DNA of 64,000 nucleotides from Rotaria sordida (lineage: Eukaryota > Rotifera > Eurotatoria > Philodinida > Philodinidae), in the NCBI GenBank assembly GCA_905250125.1, contig CAJNOL010001236.1, positions 529 through 64,528 on the forward strand, in the 5' to 3' direction. The notes below the pieces were generated by a model that was given only the letters and a program-made list of their open reading frames with translations, was not told where the DNA came from and did not search any database. The translations under genes and the position numbers were made by a program. This document shows, in pieces, positions 35,270 to 47,583 of the stretch (position 1 is the first letter of the stretch; each line of letters starts with the position of its first letter).

Positions 35270-36169
35270 TTCGACTGTCATATATTTTCATTAACTCTCT
35301 TGCCAAATAGAACTTAAAATAAATTATTTTTTAGTATCAAAGCAAACTAAAAGAAAACAAAAGGTTAATGTAAGAGCATAGTTTAATATTTAAATGAATT
35401 CTAATTGTTCTCAACTATCAATAAAATTTTCAACTTCAATACCTTTTCATTGCGAGAAATCATCCTTTCTGCATTGTATATTTACGTATTTTCTTTAGAA
35501 TGTCTGGTTTACGACATGATTATTTGTGGACAAAGAAAAAAAACATGATATTGTATGTTCTTTAGAAATAGCGATTGTGTCGACGCATAGGAGACATAGA
35601 CGTAGTGAACATATTGGCGTAGAAAGAAAGAGAGATGTCATTGTCTGCCTGCTAGATTGCCATCTTTTAGGATTTCTCTGTTGCTATTATGATAGAGTCA
35701 GACGGCCTCTTTTCTTTCTCCATAGAGAATAAGTCAAACAAGTTTCTTGATTGCCGAAGATCTCTGTGTGAAAAGAAAGCGTTTACTCTTCAACTCAAAT
35801 TTTTGATGATCACGCATTGCGTTTTCGAATTCGATTTTCTAGTACGAATCGACAAAAACATTTTGGTTTGATAGAAGAGAAATGAAATTTTAGTAGCCTA
35901 ATTGTCGACATTGATACAAATACATAATTAGCCAAAAAACTTCTAAACATATACCTTGATATTAATCAGTTATTTCTCTCGTACGAAGAACGCCAGCAAG
36001 ATGCTGCACGGTATGACAATCAAGAGAAAAATACGACTATTTTGTGGGCATCGACGAGTGGGTGGGTGAAGGCAAAGAAAAGATCGTATCTACACTCAAA
36101 CTTGATGCAGCTATTGTGTATTCATAATTAGATACCAATGCAGTAGTAAAGTGTTCTATCTCTTATCAT
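35270..36169. other. No gene recognised
   Basis: AT-rich spacer. Plus frames at 35526-35871 are short and lack motifs. A weak telomere-like patch lies near 36058-36100. Confidence 0.4.
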
Positions 36170-36920
36170 TAAAACAAGAAGAATTTAATTTATTATCCAA
36201 TGAATTGTTGAAAAACTTATCAAAGTATTCAACCGAATACCATAAACTAGTGTACGATCTAGCCATTTCAACTCTAATAATCGTAATTGACGTTTAGACT
36301 ATTTCGATCAGAAAACAATGATTGATACTCAAGATGGACATAATCAAACAGAGTTTATACTTTTTCATGGCTGTTCTCATAAAACGACTGAAAATTTAAT
36401 TCGACATAATTTCGATCATCAACTTATTGGTAAACATGATGAGATTACCTATGATTATGTATACATTACATTCATTAAGTCTGTATTATGAGGAAAAGAA
36501 TATGGTCATGGATTTTATTTTCCATCGAGCTCATTTAGTCAGTCAATAGTATACGACGCTCAATTCACTGAATTATGCATGAATGATATTTGTGTGTTGG
36601 GTGTTCGTTAGTAAAAGTTATATTGGCAAATTAGACATGCACAAATATTCGGAAGATTTGCTATCCAACAACAGATGGGTTCGAATCTCTGTGTGATTTA
36701 TTTGAACAAACAAATTTAAATCGTCTGTCACTATTTCAACAATATTTATTTCGACATGCATGTCAAAGTATATCATCGACATCTGTCGAACGACTGACAC
36801 AAGTCAATAAAAATATTATGAACTATACAGTCAGTTCATATGTAAACCTAAGTATTCGTGTAACATATGAATTAGAATCACAATATCTGCTGAAGGCTGT
36901 CAGAGCATCTAAAAGACAAA
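36170..36920 (+). pseudogene. PARP-like catalytic domain pseudogene
   Basis: The frame from ATG 36318 reads FILFHGCSHKTTENLIRHNF (His of the PARP H-Y-E triad in FHG), then after a TGA near 36489 continues GKEYGHGFYFPSSSFSQS (Tyr in GFYF), the two best-conserved blocks of ADP-ribosyltransferases of the PARP class. Upstream, 36170-36300 reads EEFNLLSNELLKNLSKYSTE in another frame. Downstream the frame shifts again, and a coding-like stretch (FEQTNLNRLSLFQQYLFRHA) runs to about 36920. Stops and at least two frame changes make it a dead copy. The last stretch may belong to a different domain. Confidence 0.65.
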
Positions 36921-36924
36921 AGAG

Positions 36925-37675
36925 TCGACTAATGCATTTATTTTTTTTGTCTTGCATAGACAAACGTCAATATCCCTCAAAAGAAGCGAAATGAAACGAG
37001 CTTTGCTCGCAATGGCCATGTCTCTACAGAAAAAAACCTTGATTTACTGAATACGCAAGCGTATATAACAGGAATTTCGCAATTTTTTCTTACTTGATTG
37101 TTCACAACATGTTCATTCGACAATTTAGTCAATGTGTTTGATAAGTTCATTCAATATTGAGCACATTTCTACTCGATAACGAGACTTAATTATCAAATTT
37201 AATCCTTTCAACAAGACAATATTCAATTATTTCCAATCGACAACACACGATGCGTCACATCAACACGATGAAAATACTAATACTTGGTGGTTTATAACGA
37301 TTGAAACTGTTCGAGAAGTAATATATTTTACAATGTTCAATGTGCATTATATAACAAATCTTTCGAAATGCACCTTTTCAGTTGATCTCATTGTTGATTT
37401 GATTTGATTGAAGCGTTGAAACCAGTTGAAGTAAATGATTTTTATTGTAGAATATGTTATAATGCACTTTTGAATGTGGTGTCTTTGTCTATGTTGATTG
37501 TTTCATAGACAACGAAATCACATGTGTTACGTGGTTAGATACAATGTAAATGAGGCAAAAAAAAACAATCAGTTCAATTTGTTACAATCAGTAGTATCCT
37601 GCTGGTTGACTTTGAATAGGTCTAAAATGCCAACAAAAAAAAAAACTCTTTTAGAGAAATTAAGAAGTTGATTAT
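36925..37675. other. No gene recognised
   Basis: AT-rich spacer with no credible frame, lying beyond the 3' end of the Cys-rich minus-strand exon. Confidence 0.4.
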
Positions 37676-37765
37676 TCACCCTCCATCTGAAGCACCAGAT
37701 CCTCTCCAACAATTGCAAGGAATGCCACAGAAACAACAACCATCAGGACCCACACCACAACATAT
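37676..37765 (-). CDS. Terminal exon of a small Cys-rich protein
   Basis: Reading on the minus strand, a polypyrimidine run and TTGATAG acceptor (37766-37770) precede 90 nt encoding a short tail with ICCGVGPDGCCFCGIPCNCW followed by RGSGASDGG and a TGA stop. Seven cysteines in about 30 codons, with CC and CxC spacing, suggest a compact Cys-rich C-terminus. The upstream exon(s) should lie between 37790 and 38300 but were not resolved. Palmitoylated or secreted Cys-rich peptides both fit; function unknown. Confidence 0.5.
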   Translation of the reverse strand: MCCGVGPDGCCFCGIPCNCWRGSGASDGG

Positions 37766-37769
37766 CTAT

Positions 37770-38700
37770 CAAAAAAAAAGAAGACATTGTTTTAAAACTA
37801 AAAATAGAAAATTTTCATAGTAGACTAAGCGGAATACAAAAAACCATGCTTTATTACGCAGATAGATTATTAAACTTGTTGTCGTTTGAATTGCACGTGT
37901 AACTTTGCACGATGAAAGACTACCAAAAGATACGCTTGAATGAAAAAGTATACGTCTTCCTCTCGTCACATACGTTATTCATTTAATAACAACTTTTCTT
38001 TTATGCCTTTCACCTAGACAGTCATGTATGTTGACTGTAACTACAAAAATCAATTTAACAATGCATTTTGATTCTTCAAATCATGTTTGAAAATTTATCA
38101 TCGTTCATCTCGTCATGTTTTCTTGTGTTTTTCTTTTCCAAAAGATACAAATCGAAAAAAAAACTAATTATTATAGTTTCATTGTAAGATAGTTAATTGA
38201 ACATTGGCCTTCATGCTATCGTTCAACATTTGTGTATCCGCAAGGAGAATTGATAAGAATTCTTATGAAAGTATTCCAAAAATTATTTTTAAATTGTTAG
38301 CTTTTTTTGTTGAATATTGAGATAAAATGTTCCAATATTGATGGACGGGTGTTGTCCTAGAAATGATTATGCTTGCTTATTGTCACATATTTGATTTGAA
38401 AATATTTCATTTCAACAATACAGAACTTCGAAATTCAATATTTGGATTAAATATTCAGCAAGAATATCATTTCGTATATTTTCAAATTATTCGATTAATT
38501 TCATCAAATTATAGTATAGATATATTTGACTATATCAGTATAGTAGTTCAGACATCGAAATTACAAGATCTATTCAGTTTCGTACACTTACACTTAATGT
38601 GAAGTCGTAGGCGCAAAAAAGATGCAGTCGAGTTACACGACGTCCTGCAAATCACTATTGTATATGAAATTCGAATGATTGCAACGTGTTTCAGTCAACT
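37770..38700. other. Probable upstream region of the Cys-rich gene; no other gene seen
   Basis: AT-rich; the plus frame 38363-38602 has no recognisable motif. Confidence 0.35.
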
Positions 38701-38705
38701 GATCT

Positions 38706-38746
38706 GAGATGTGGATAAGAATCTTTTCTTCATCCACACTCAGAGG
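38706..38746. repeat. Telomere-like foldback (short)
   Basis: GAGATGTGGATAAGAATC, core TTTTCTTCATCC, then ACACTCAGAGG. Confidence 0.5.
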
Positions 38747-38830
38747 TCGATATTCAGAACAATATATATGTTCACAATGAGTACTCGATTGGTAAACTCC
38801 AAATGTTGCACTTCAGATTACAGTCGATCG

Positions 38831-38900
38831 ATGGGTGTGGGTATGAATGTGTAGGTGAATGGTTTGTCTTCATCTGTTTCCACACCCACACCCCACACTC
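38831..38900. repeat. Telomere-like foldback
   Basis: G-rich arm GATGGGTGTGGGTATGAATG, core GGTTTGTCTTCATCTG, C-rich arm TTTCCACACCCACACC to CACACTC. Confidence 0.7.
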
Positions 38901-39329
38901 ATTTTACTAATTTTTTAGCTTATACTAATGCGCATCGTAAAAGTCAAATGTAATTTTTTAACTTAATATACAAGGCTCTTTAAAAAAGCTAGGAATTTCC
39001 AACTCTCAGTAAAAAATATATGATTCGGACAAGATCTTGTAACTCAACAGTACATTGTAGCCACACTGCACAATAAGCAAGTTTCGCATAGCAGGCGAAC
39101 ATCTAAATATCGTACTTGAAAATGAGTTTCTATTGCTCCCAAGTGGTTATATATTCACTTAGAAAATGACCGTTAAAGAAACAAGCAATTTTTTTGAAAA
39201 AAGAAATTTTTCATAAAAAAGACACATGTGAGGGACCCTTGCATACATTTTTCAAAGAAAAATTGCGTGTTTCCAAAAAATATACTGTGCGGCTTATCAT
39301 CCAACGCAGTTTTGCTTGTTGATTGGTGC

Positions 39330-39380
39330 GAATGTGTGTTACTTCTTCATCCACCAGAGTCCACACCTACACTCCACGTT
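39330..39380. repeat. Telomere-like foldback (short)
   Basis: GCGAATGTGTGTTACTTCTTC, ATCCACCAGAGTCCACACC, then TACACTCC, upstream of an F-box gene. Confidence 0.5.
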
Positions 39381-39547
39381 TGTGCACTCATAACCACTAT
39401 ACTGACTATGCAAACATAATCGTTTCTCTTCCTTGCATCTACATCACATACATGCAAAAGAATAGATGGATTTTGTGTTTTTTGTCGACACGCGTGTCTC
39501 ACAACTTGTTTTTTTTTCGTCTAAGTCAGATTGTATTCAAGTTTCGA

Positions 39548-42500
39548 ATGGAAGAAGTTTCAACTTTCGAAATGTTACCAGATGAAATGATATTATTCAT
39601 ATGTCAATATCTTCGTGGTGCCGAAATTCTTTATTCATTTTTTAATCTAAATTCTCGTCTAAATTCGGCAATAACTGATTATTGTCATTATGTCAATCTC
39701 AAGTATGTTACATATAAACAGTTTGACTTTGTTGCAACACAGATTATTCCTCAAATTGGTCTATCAGTACGATCATTTGTGTTCAATGGACAATGGGAAA
39801 ATATTATGTCCAACAAATTAAATTCAACATTCTTTCATTTGAAATTATCTTTAATATTTCCACAATTATATACATTATCACTTGTAAATTTCATCGATAG
39901 ACAACTAAATTTATTTCTTGACAATATCACTGATCTTTTAAAACTTGTCAAACTTGATATTCGAAATCTTCTAGATAATTATGCAGAAGATTCACTGGAA
40001 AAAGTTCTAGCTGCTAACAATAATCGACTGAAATATATATCATTCGATTCTGATTCAATCGATTTTAATCTAACTGCAACTAGAAATGACGAAACTATTT
40101 CTTATCCGAACATTGAAGAGTTGATAGTAAACTTAAAGACAAATAAAACACTAGAATATCTTTTCATACTTGTACCACATATTAAGCGCTTACATATTGA
40201 CTTTGATCAATTATCATCTGTTTCAAAATCGACATTAGCAAATGTATCATCTCTTATTCATCTAAAAGATTTTCAATTACGTTCAATAAACATATATTGG
40301 TCATTAAAAGAAATTGCTTATATTCTGAGTAAGATGCCATCTTTACAACGATTGGCATTAAATGTACGTACAGAAGATGCACAGTTTGTTAATGGAGAAA
40401 ATTTCATTCGAATTCTACCTTCATCACTTGTTGACATCCATTTATTTATTATGTATTATTTCTCTAGATCACATAGTGAAGTAGATACTTTACTGTCTAC
40501 ATGGCCAATTCATATTCGAATAACATGTTTGTTAGATAAATCAAATAAATATGCAGTAATTCATACAATTCCGTATGATCTATTTTCAATTATCATTCCA
40601 GCAACAATAGCTAATTACATGTTGGCTGGTTCAGAATACACACGAAAAGTTAAAGAATTAAAAATTTTTGGTGAACAATGTTCAACTGATATACATTTGA
40701 TTGTGCAACACTTTCATCGACTTCGAACGCTGGCCATTGGTTCAGAAAAGAATTCGAAAGAACGTATGTTAACCTTCACAAGGAATTTTTTCTATTGCAA
40801 AATTTAGATTTTGAAAGTCTTAGCCATTGTAAGAAATGTATATAGAGATAAAGTAGAATGAATCCATTGACTGATTCAGAGGATTCATAAAGAAAACAAA
40901 GTCACTAATTTTCAAACCTTATTTTCGTATCTGTTCAAAAAGTACATGCAACAGATTAATTGCTGCTTCATTTACAATATGACCGTCGAAGTTGAGTGTT
41001 TCATCTGAAGAATATTACAAAAATTGAATGGTTAGGAATAATTAAATTATATAGAAATGCCAAGCTTTAGTTAATATCTAATTTTGGTAAACTATCGTAA
41101 TTTGATTGAACAGTGAATATAACTGAATATTTCTTCTGAAATAGAGACCATAGATTGTGCGAAAATAGTCACTCTTTTCTTCAGAACAATACTGATTTAG
41201 TATCAATGATACCAGCTCTAGAAATTATGTGATCTGAAAAATTGTTACATATCTTCTAGTTGTAGTATATATGAAGAAAATAAAAGATTTTCTATCATTT
41301 GTATGTATATCATATCTTCACTAAATTTTCATCATAGTTCAAAACATATTTCTCAAATGAAGTTGCGGATGTCTTACACACTCATATTCTATCTTTTGAA
41401 AGCTACATTAGTTTTCCACTGTCTTTTTTATCTTGTTAATTCTGCGAAGTAACACATTCAGTGAATAGTAGTATACAGGATGCGTTAAAAATAGTAATAT
41501 AAAAACAAACTTAATATTTCCACTGTGCTTTCATTAATCAGGCTATGTGTGTTTTCTTGATGGTAGAGTAGGTTTCAAAATATTTTCTTAAAAGAAAATC
41601 ATGAACAGAATTCAATAAAGATATATTACTTTTTTTTCCCGTCATTGGTGAACAATATACTTTTCTACGGGAGATGTTTATATGATTGAAAGTTTTCGAA
41701 CGCATATTTGTGCTAATATCAGGTGATAACTAGACTATAAAAACTTCCAGATAGTTTGTATTCTTCTTCCATTTTAATCGAGATTTCAAATTTTCATCTG
41801 AAACTTTGTCGGCAAGATTAGCTTGAGTACAAAAGTTTCAGAATTTTGTGATCTGATTTCTCTAAGATATGAGTTTTCTCAAGCACAGGCATATTTCTAT
41901 TGATATTGTGTGAAATATGAAGATTTCGAACAACTCATATCTTAGAAAGATTAAATGGTGAAAAATTCTGAAATTTTGTAAGCAAATTAATCTAATTAGA
42001 ACCTAGACGTCGACAAAGTTTCGAGTGAAAACTTGAAATTAAAATTTTATGAAAACAATATGCTCCGAAAAGGAAGCATTCACTAAAACTCAAGAAAAAA
42101 AATAAGCTCTCTGAAGGTTTTTTCAGTATTAGTTTATTGAATAATTATTATTAATTTCTCTCATCTATAGTTACATCTCAATCAACTCAATCGATCGTCT
42201 TACATTTACCTAAATTGAAACGTCTCTACGTAAAGGGAATATATGAAATATTTCATCTTGTTCAAGCTGCTCCTAATCTCGAGCATCTGCAAATCGATTT
42301 CAATTGTTTAAATATTGTACTCAACGATGTATATACATGTGAATTATTGCAGAAACGAATTGTACATCTTGAAATTACCAATTTTCGAGAAGTTGATTCA
42401 ATACAATTAGATACTATTGCACAAAAGTTTAATCATCTTCGTGACTTGAGTCTAGTCTTCGAAAATTCAACAGTTTTCGTCGATTCACTTATTCTACAAG

Positions 42501-42673
42501 TGCTTTCATTGTGGAAAGATAAAAAACTTCGTGGTCTTTACATCAGAGGTTCATTAACAGATGAAGTTGATAAAAATCTTCGTCAATGGCTTATCGATCA
42601 TAGTCATTTATCCCAAGAAGATTTATTCGTTGTTAAACACATGACGAATTGGATTGCAATGTGGCTTCAATGA
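39548..42673 (+). CDS. F-box protein with LRR-like C-terminal region, two exons
   Basis: Exon 1 is 39548-40763 and exon 2 is 42171-42673. The donor is AAC|GTATGTT and the acceptor CATCTATAG|TTACAT. One base of a split codon is carried across and the frame stays open, giving 572 residues. I chose ATG 39548 (MEEVSTFEMLPDEMILFICQ) because it opens an F-box (residues about 5-50, with LPDEMILFICQYL and FFNLNSRLNSAITDY). The longer upstream frame reads through telomere-like repeat and is not credible. The rest is irregular leucine-rich repeats (LPKLKRLYVKG, APNLEHLQIDF, HLRDLSLVFEN), typical of F-box substrate receptors of SCF ubiquitin ligases. Large F-box/LRR families are common in bdelloids. The 1.4 kb intron is long and contains a foldback element. 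Confidence 0.8.
41770..42050. mobile_element. Foldback inverted repeat inside F-box intron
   Basis: 41778-41880 is an imperfect inverted copy of 41930-42045: shared GATTTCAAATTTTCA, GAAACTTTGTCG, AGTTTCAGAATTTT and TCTAAGATATGAGTT with their complements. Non-coding. Confidence 0.65.
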
Positions 42674-43077
42674 ACTTTCTGTGTCGAAATTTGTTGTCAT
42701 ATATCAAACGATGAAATCTTATTGACGATAAAACAAATGACAACAAGCCTGTTCCATATCACACTGACAAAGGTTTTTTCTTTCTTTCATTAATTCACAG
42801 ACATGTGTATTTTTCTCTGTTTCATAATCGTTCATAGTTTTGGCATAAAAAGATTTTCTTTCGCAGAAAAATTCATGATCTAATAATTTGTGATTATTCA
42901 TCCGTCACATTTGTTAATATATTTTCATATTTATCCTTCATTCTATTTGATCTAATTAATTCGAAAAGTTTTGAATATTTTTGTTAATAATATCTATTAA
43001 ATCGGACAAGGACTTTCAAACATATCAAAAGAAAATGAGCAAAGTGAATGGATATTTAAAACAAAAACTTTCTAAAT
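42674..43077. other. 3' flank, no gene recognised
   Basis: AT-rich spacer between the two F-box genes. The minus frame 42901-42719 has no known motif. Confidence 0.4.
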
Positions 43078-43266
43078 GTGGGATGTGGATATTGATGCGA
43101 ACGTGGGTGTGGATGTGTGGGTGTTGGTTACATCAGAAGATCTAGATCAACATCCAGACCCTCGCCCACATCTATCCACACATACACCTACACCTACACC
43201 CACACTTCCATCCCTCACCCACACTCCACACCCATACCCACACCCCACACCCTCACCCACACTCTC
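43078..43266. repeat. Telomere-like foldback (long)
   Basis: G-rich arm GTGGGATGTGGATATTG to GTGTGGGTGTTGG, core TTACATCAGAAGATCTAG, C-rich arm about 110 bp of CACACC/CACACA words ending CCCTCACCCACACTC. The C-rich arm is twice as long as the G-rich arm. Both plus-strand frames across it are repeat translations, not genes. Confidence 0.8.
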
Positions 43267-43649
43267 CTTCAAAAATTTTGCTTATTTTTATTCTCTTTTT
43301 GTTTTTATCCTAAACGCCACAACGAAATGAAGGGGAAAAAAATTTAATAGAATTCATGAACATATTTAAGGGCAATGAAAACTCTTGCAAACAATCAACA
43401 ACACGCACATGAAAATTTCATATGAAATGTGAGTGAAAAAATGGTTTATGTATAGTTACTTTTACGAATTCACCTTGTCGGTGTATTCGTCACATTCTAC
43501 TTGTTTCAGTTCTCTATGTAGGCAAAAAATTGCACAACCATGATGGAAGTTCATGACATATTGTCAATAAATAAATCGACATAAAGAAAAAGAAATTTCA
43601 ACAGACATTTATTTTAACAACGCATACAGTTTGAAAGCAAACAACATTA

Positions 43650-46600
43650 ATGTCTAGTAAAGGTACTTCATCCCTTTTGACATTACCTGCTGAGCTTGTA
43701 TATCGCATTCTGGACAATGTCTCTGAATTAACAATATTATTTTCACTTCATAATGTGTGTAGACGACTGAATTCAGTTATTGACACATATCACCGATATA
43801 AGGTAAACTTTGTCGTCATCATGGAGTCAGATTTCTATGGCCTTTAAGATATCGCTCAGTTCGATCTGGGCTCTTGTCTCTCTTCTCTTTGATTTATTCT
43901 TCTCTACCTTTACGTGGTTAGCATTTCCCCAATAAAACCGAATTCATGTTCACTCAAGCTTACAGTTAAAACCAGGATTGCCAGATCTTCTGAAAAGTCA
44001 GGAAAATTTCTGAAATTTGAACATTTTTCTAATTTTTTTCTAATCTTCTGATTTTGATTTTTTTTTCTGATTTGTTGTCGAATTCCAAACGTTTTTAGAT
44101 AGTGATTTTACTAGCGAAATTAATTATGAGTATAACTCAATAATATTATAGATTCGTATTTCGCTACCTTCTTTCCTTTCTTAATCTCTCGTAGTTTCTG
44201 AGTTCTACAACCACTGCCAAGTGCTTTAATATATCAGTAAATTGTTGCGTTGCTGAACTGAAGAGTGAATGCTAATTATTTTTTTGTTTGAACAATTTTG
44301 CAAACATATTTTAGCTCAAAAACATTTATTGAAGGAATTTTAAGCAAAGAAAAACTTGAAAAATAATATGGAATTTATGTTCTATAACCTTTATTATTTT
44401 TCGTAAGATTTTTTGATCTGCATTGTTTCTATATATGATTTGTTTGCGCATATTTTTCATAAAAGAATCCGATACTAGGTGTCTTTTTCTAGTTTTTTTT
44501 TGTATTAACTAAGAATTGAAGACCGTGCAATGGCAAATTAAGGAGATTGGTGATAGTCGAATCGAATGAATGCTCTCACTCACAGACCAACTAATTTAAA
44601 ACATGAGCTGCCAATAGCGTACACAGATCGAGATGTTTAAATTTTAAGATATTTACAGTTTTTCATGTGCCCACACTACGAAATTTTATCAACATTTAGT
44701 TTTCTTTTTTCGTCATGGTTGGATGGAACACGACTATTTATATACGGAGAAACAATATTACACATATTCAAAAGCAATTTGGCAGCAACTAGAGTTTTTT
44801 GTTTATTACCCTTATAATTAAAAAAAATTTGTCTTAGACTTCGTAGAATTTGCTTTTTAATAGGCGTGATATTTTTTTTCTTATGTAAATGGTCATACTC
44901 CATCCAACCATGATGAAAAAAAGAACACCAAGTGTTGATGAAATTTCGTAGCGTGGGTACATGACAAACTATAAATATCTTAAAATTTAAACATCTCGGT
45001 CTGTGTACGCTATTGGGAGCTCATGTTTTGAAATAGTTGGTTTGTGAGTGGAAGCATTCATTTGATCTGACTATGATCAATCTCCTTAGCTTACAGTATA
45101 CGGTCTTTTACTCTAAGCTATATACTGGTTGTGTTGTCTTTCTTTACTATGAAATACTTTTGGAAACAAAGTATGAATCAATAAACAAAAAATAGTGAAC
45201 CCTTTTGTGCAAGTATGTCAACATGATAGTCCTTGGTTTGCAAAAAGTTACTCTTTCTGATTAGTGTCCGATTTCGAAACAAAATGCTGATTTTTTTCTG
45301 ATTTTTAAGTTTTTCATCTAGCAACCCTGGTGAAAATACCAGAAGCGATTCTTTTCTTCTTCTTCTTTTATTCATTCTTCACAGAAAGAACAAGCAAAAA
45401 ATGCATGTGTGATTCAGATGGAAGAAAAGAATTAGAATTACTATCTAATTCAAAAATAAATAAACAATTCTGAAAAAGTAAAATTTCAAGGGGCAAATCT
45501 CCAAATGAAATGGACAATTGTCCATTTGTCTCTCCCTTGGCTACGCCGCTGGATAGGTTATCTGATTATATCAGCAGAAATACTCTTACAGAAAGATTCT
45601 TACGTTTCAATACACTCAATCTACCGATACATTAACTTTGAGTCCGACTGCTGTCTTCTTCTGAATATTCTCCTCTATCATCATGCCACATGTTACGATG
45701 CACCAAAACTACAGCAAAGAAAAAGAACAAGAGAGGATACACAAAACTACCGACGGGAAGAGAAGTAGTAAAATACAGTCATCCTACGTGTGCATTGCAT
45801 CCGTTCACTTCTGTTTACTTTTGTCAGAATAGTTCACTCAAGTTTATTTTGCGAATCCCTTCAAATGAGACCCCTTCTGCCAATATGATACATTTTTTCA
45901 AGACAGGAGCAACCACGACCATTCTGCGTTTCTCTCGAACCTATAACCCATTTCAATTTTCATACAGACATTCACCACACTCAAATTTGAGTGTAATGGA
46001 ATGGGAGACGAAGGAGTACAGCATCTCACCAATGCTCTCACCAACAACACGGTAAAACATTATTTTCTACTCAACTCTCTCTTCACTATCTTAGCTTTTG
46101 ACATAGACATTAATGACACTCAATCTTCAAAACAATAAAATCGATGTCCATGGGGCACAACATCTTGCTAATGCTCTCATCAACAACATGGTTAAAACAC
46201 CATTTTCTAACTATCTTGCTCTTCATTACCCATGTTCTTCATATAGACGCTCACCATACTCAACCTTCGAGACAATAACATCGGGATCCACGGGGCACAA
46301 CATCTTGCTAATGCTCTCGCCAACAATACGGTAAAATATCACTTTGTACTCGTCTTGCTCTTCATCATCTCGACTTTTTGTACAGACTCTTACTACACTC
46401 GACCTTGGGTGGAATAAAATCGAAGACAAAGGTGCACAACATCTCGCCAATGCTCTCGCCAACAAAACGGTAAAACACCATTCTCTAACCATCTTGCTCT
46501 TCATGATCTTGATTTTTCACACAGGTGCTCACTACACTCAGCCTTTTGTCGAATAAAATCGGAGACGAAGGCGCACGACATCTTGCCAATACTCTCACCG

Positions 46601-47329
46601 AAAATACAGTAAAACACCATTCTGTGCTCATATTGCTCTTCATTACCTCGTGTTTCCATACAGACACTTACCACACTCAACCTTGGGTGGAATGAAATTG
46701 GAGACCAAGGGGCACAGTATCTTGCCAATACTTTTACCAACAACACGGTAAAACTCCATTTTCTACTTATCTGGCTCTTCATCACTTCGTCTTTTCACAC
46801 ACAGACCCTCACCACACTCGATCTGGGGTGGAATAAAATTGAAGACAAAGGTACACGACATTTGGCTAATGCTCTCACGAGCAATAAGGTAAAACACCAT
46901 TTCTTACATATCTCGATTTTCATTACATCATCTTTTCATACAGACACTCACCACACTCAACCTTGGGTGGAATAAAATCGAAGACGAAGGTGCACGACAT
47001 CTCGCCAATGCTCTCATTAACAACACAGTAAAGTACAACTCTCTGCTCAGCTTGCTCTTCAATGCCTTGTTCTTTCACACAGACACTTACTACACTCAAC
47101 CTTGGGTCGAATAAAATCAGAGATGAAGGGGCGCAACATCTCGTCAATGCTCTCATCGTTAACACTGTAAAACTCTTTTGACTACTTATGTGACTATTTG
47201 CTATCTCAGCTTTTCATTCAGACCCTAATTGCACTCCACCTTTGGAACAATGAATTCGGACAAAATGTAAAAGATGAATATAAGGATGTTCTGAAGAAAA
47301 ATGATAAGTTGCAAGTGGTATGGTGGTGA
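43650..47329 (+). CDS. F-box protein with tandem RNase-inhibitor-type LRRs, eleven exons
   Basis: Exon 1 (43650-43802, phase 0) encodes an F-box: MSSKGTSSLLTLPAELVYRI then LDNVSELTILFSLHNVCRRL. After a 2.16 kb intron come nine 84-nt exons, each one 28-residue repeat of the type TLTTLNLGWNKIEDEGARHL-ANALINNT: 45968-46051, 46107-46190, 46247-46330, 46386-46469, 46525-46608, 46664-46747, 46805-46888, 46944-47027 and 47083-47166. The last exon, 47222-47329, caps the array (TLIALHLWNNEFG... ending VVWW, TGA). All introns within the array are 55-57 bp and phase 0. Predicted product: 338 residues if no exon is missed. The LxxLxLxxNxI-x-GAxxLAxAL pattern is the ribonuclease-inhibitor class also seen in NLR proteins. 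F-box plus LRR suggests an SCF substrate receptor. The long first intron holds a foldback element, so expression may be affected; possible loss of exons there cannot be excluded. Confidence 0.75.
43972..45330. mobile_element. 1.36 kb foldback element in F-box/LRR intron
   Basis: The ends CCAGGATTGCCAGAT (43972) and ATCTAGCAACCCTGG (ending 45330) are inverted copies. Long internal arms 44505-44740 and 44885-45115 also pair (AATGAATGCT-CACTCAC, AACATGAGCT, CATGGTTGGATGGA with complements). The small central loop carries no recognisable transposase. Placed within the first intron of the F-box/LRR gene. Confidence 0.7.
45485..45556. mobile_element. Possible truncated hAT end
   Basis: The sequence ends CTTGGCTACGCCGCTGG, the inverse of a CAGCGGCGTAGCC-type terminus like the one at 53239. 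No partner end was found nearby. Confidence 0.35.
45968..47329 (+). repeat. 139-bp exon-intron tandem repeat (LRR array)
   Basis: Ten units of one 84-nt exon plus one 55-57-nt intron. Introns are themselves similar: GTAAAACACCATT start, CTTGCTCTTCAT middle and TTTTCA-ACAG end. The repeat period therefore covers exon and intron together, which indicates growth by unequal exchange of whole exon-intron units. Confidence 0.9.
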
Positions 47330-47583
47330 CACGTTATTTGGCTTTTAGACATTTTCATTCGCTTATTTTTCATGAAGTTATATTTTTAAAAAAGACTCTT
47401 TTTTTTGCCAGAAGAACTTTACGCGATATTTTGACATGGAGTATTTGAATTGTTTGACTTTGTTCTATGTCGAGGTAGTCAGTTGAGGACGGTATAGACG
47501 ATTTGCTGAAACGAATTTGTTCACAACTTAGTATTCACATTCGCTTGATGTAACTCAAAACATCGTCGTTTTTGCTGGCGAGC

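Noticed and set aside
46226-47165. Series of minus-strand frames across the LRR array
   Set aside because: They are repeated antisense shadows of the plus-strand exon-intron units.
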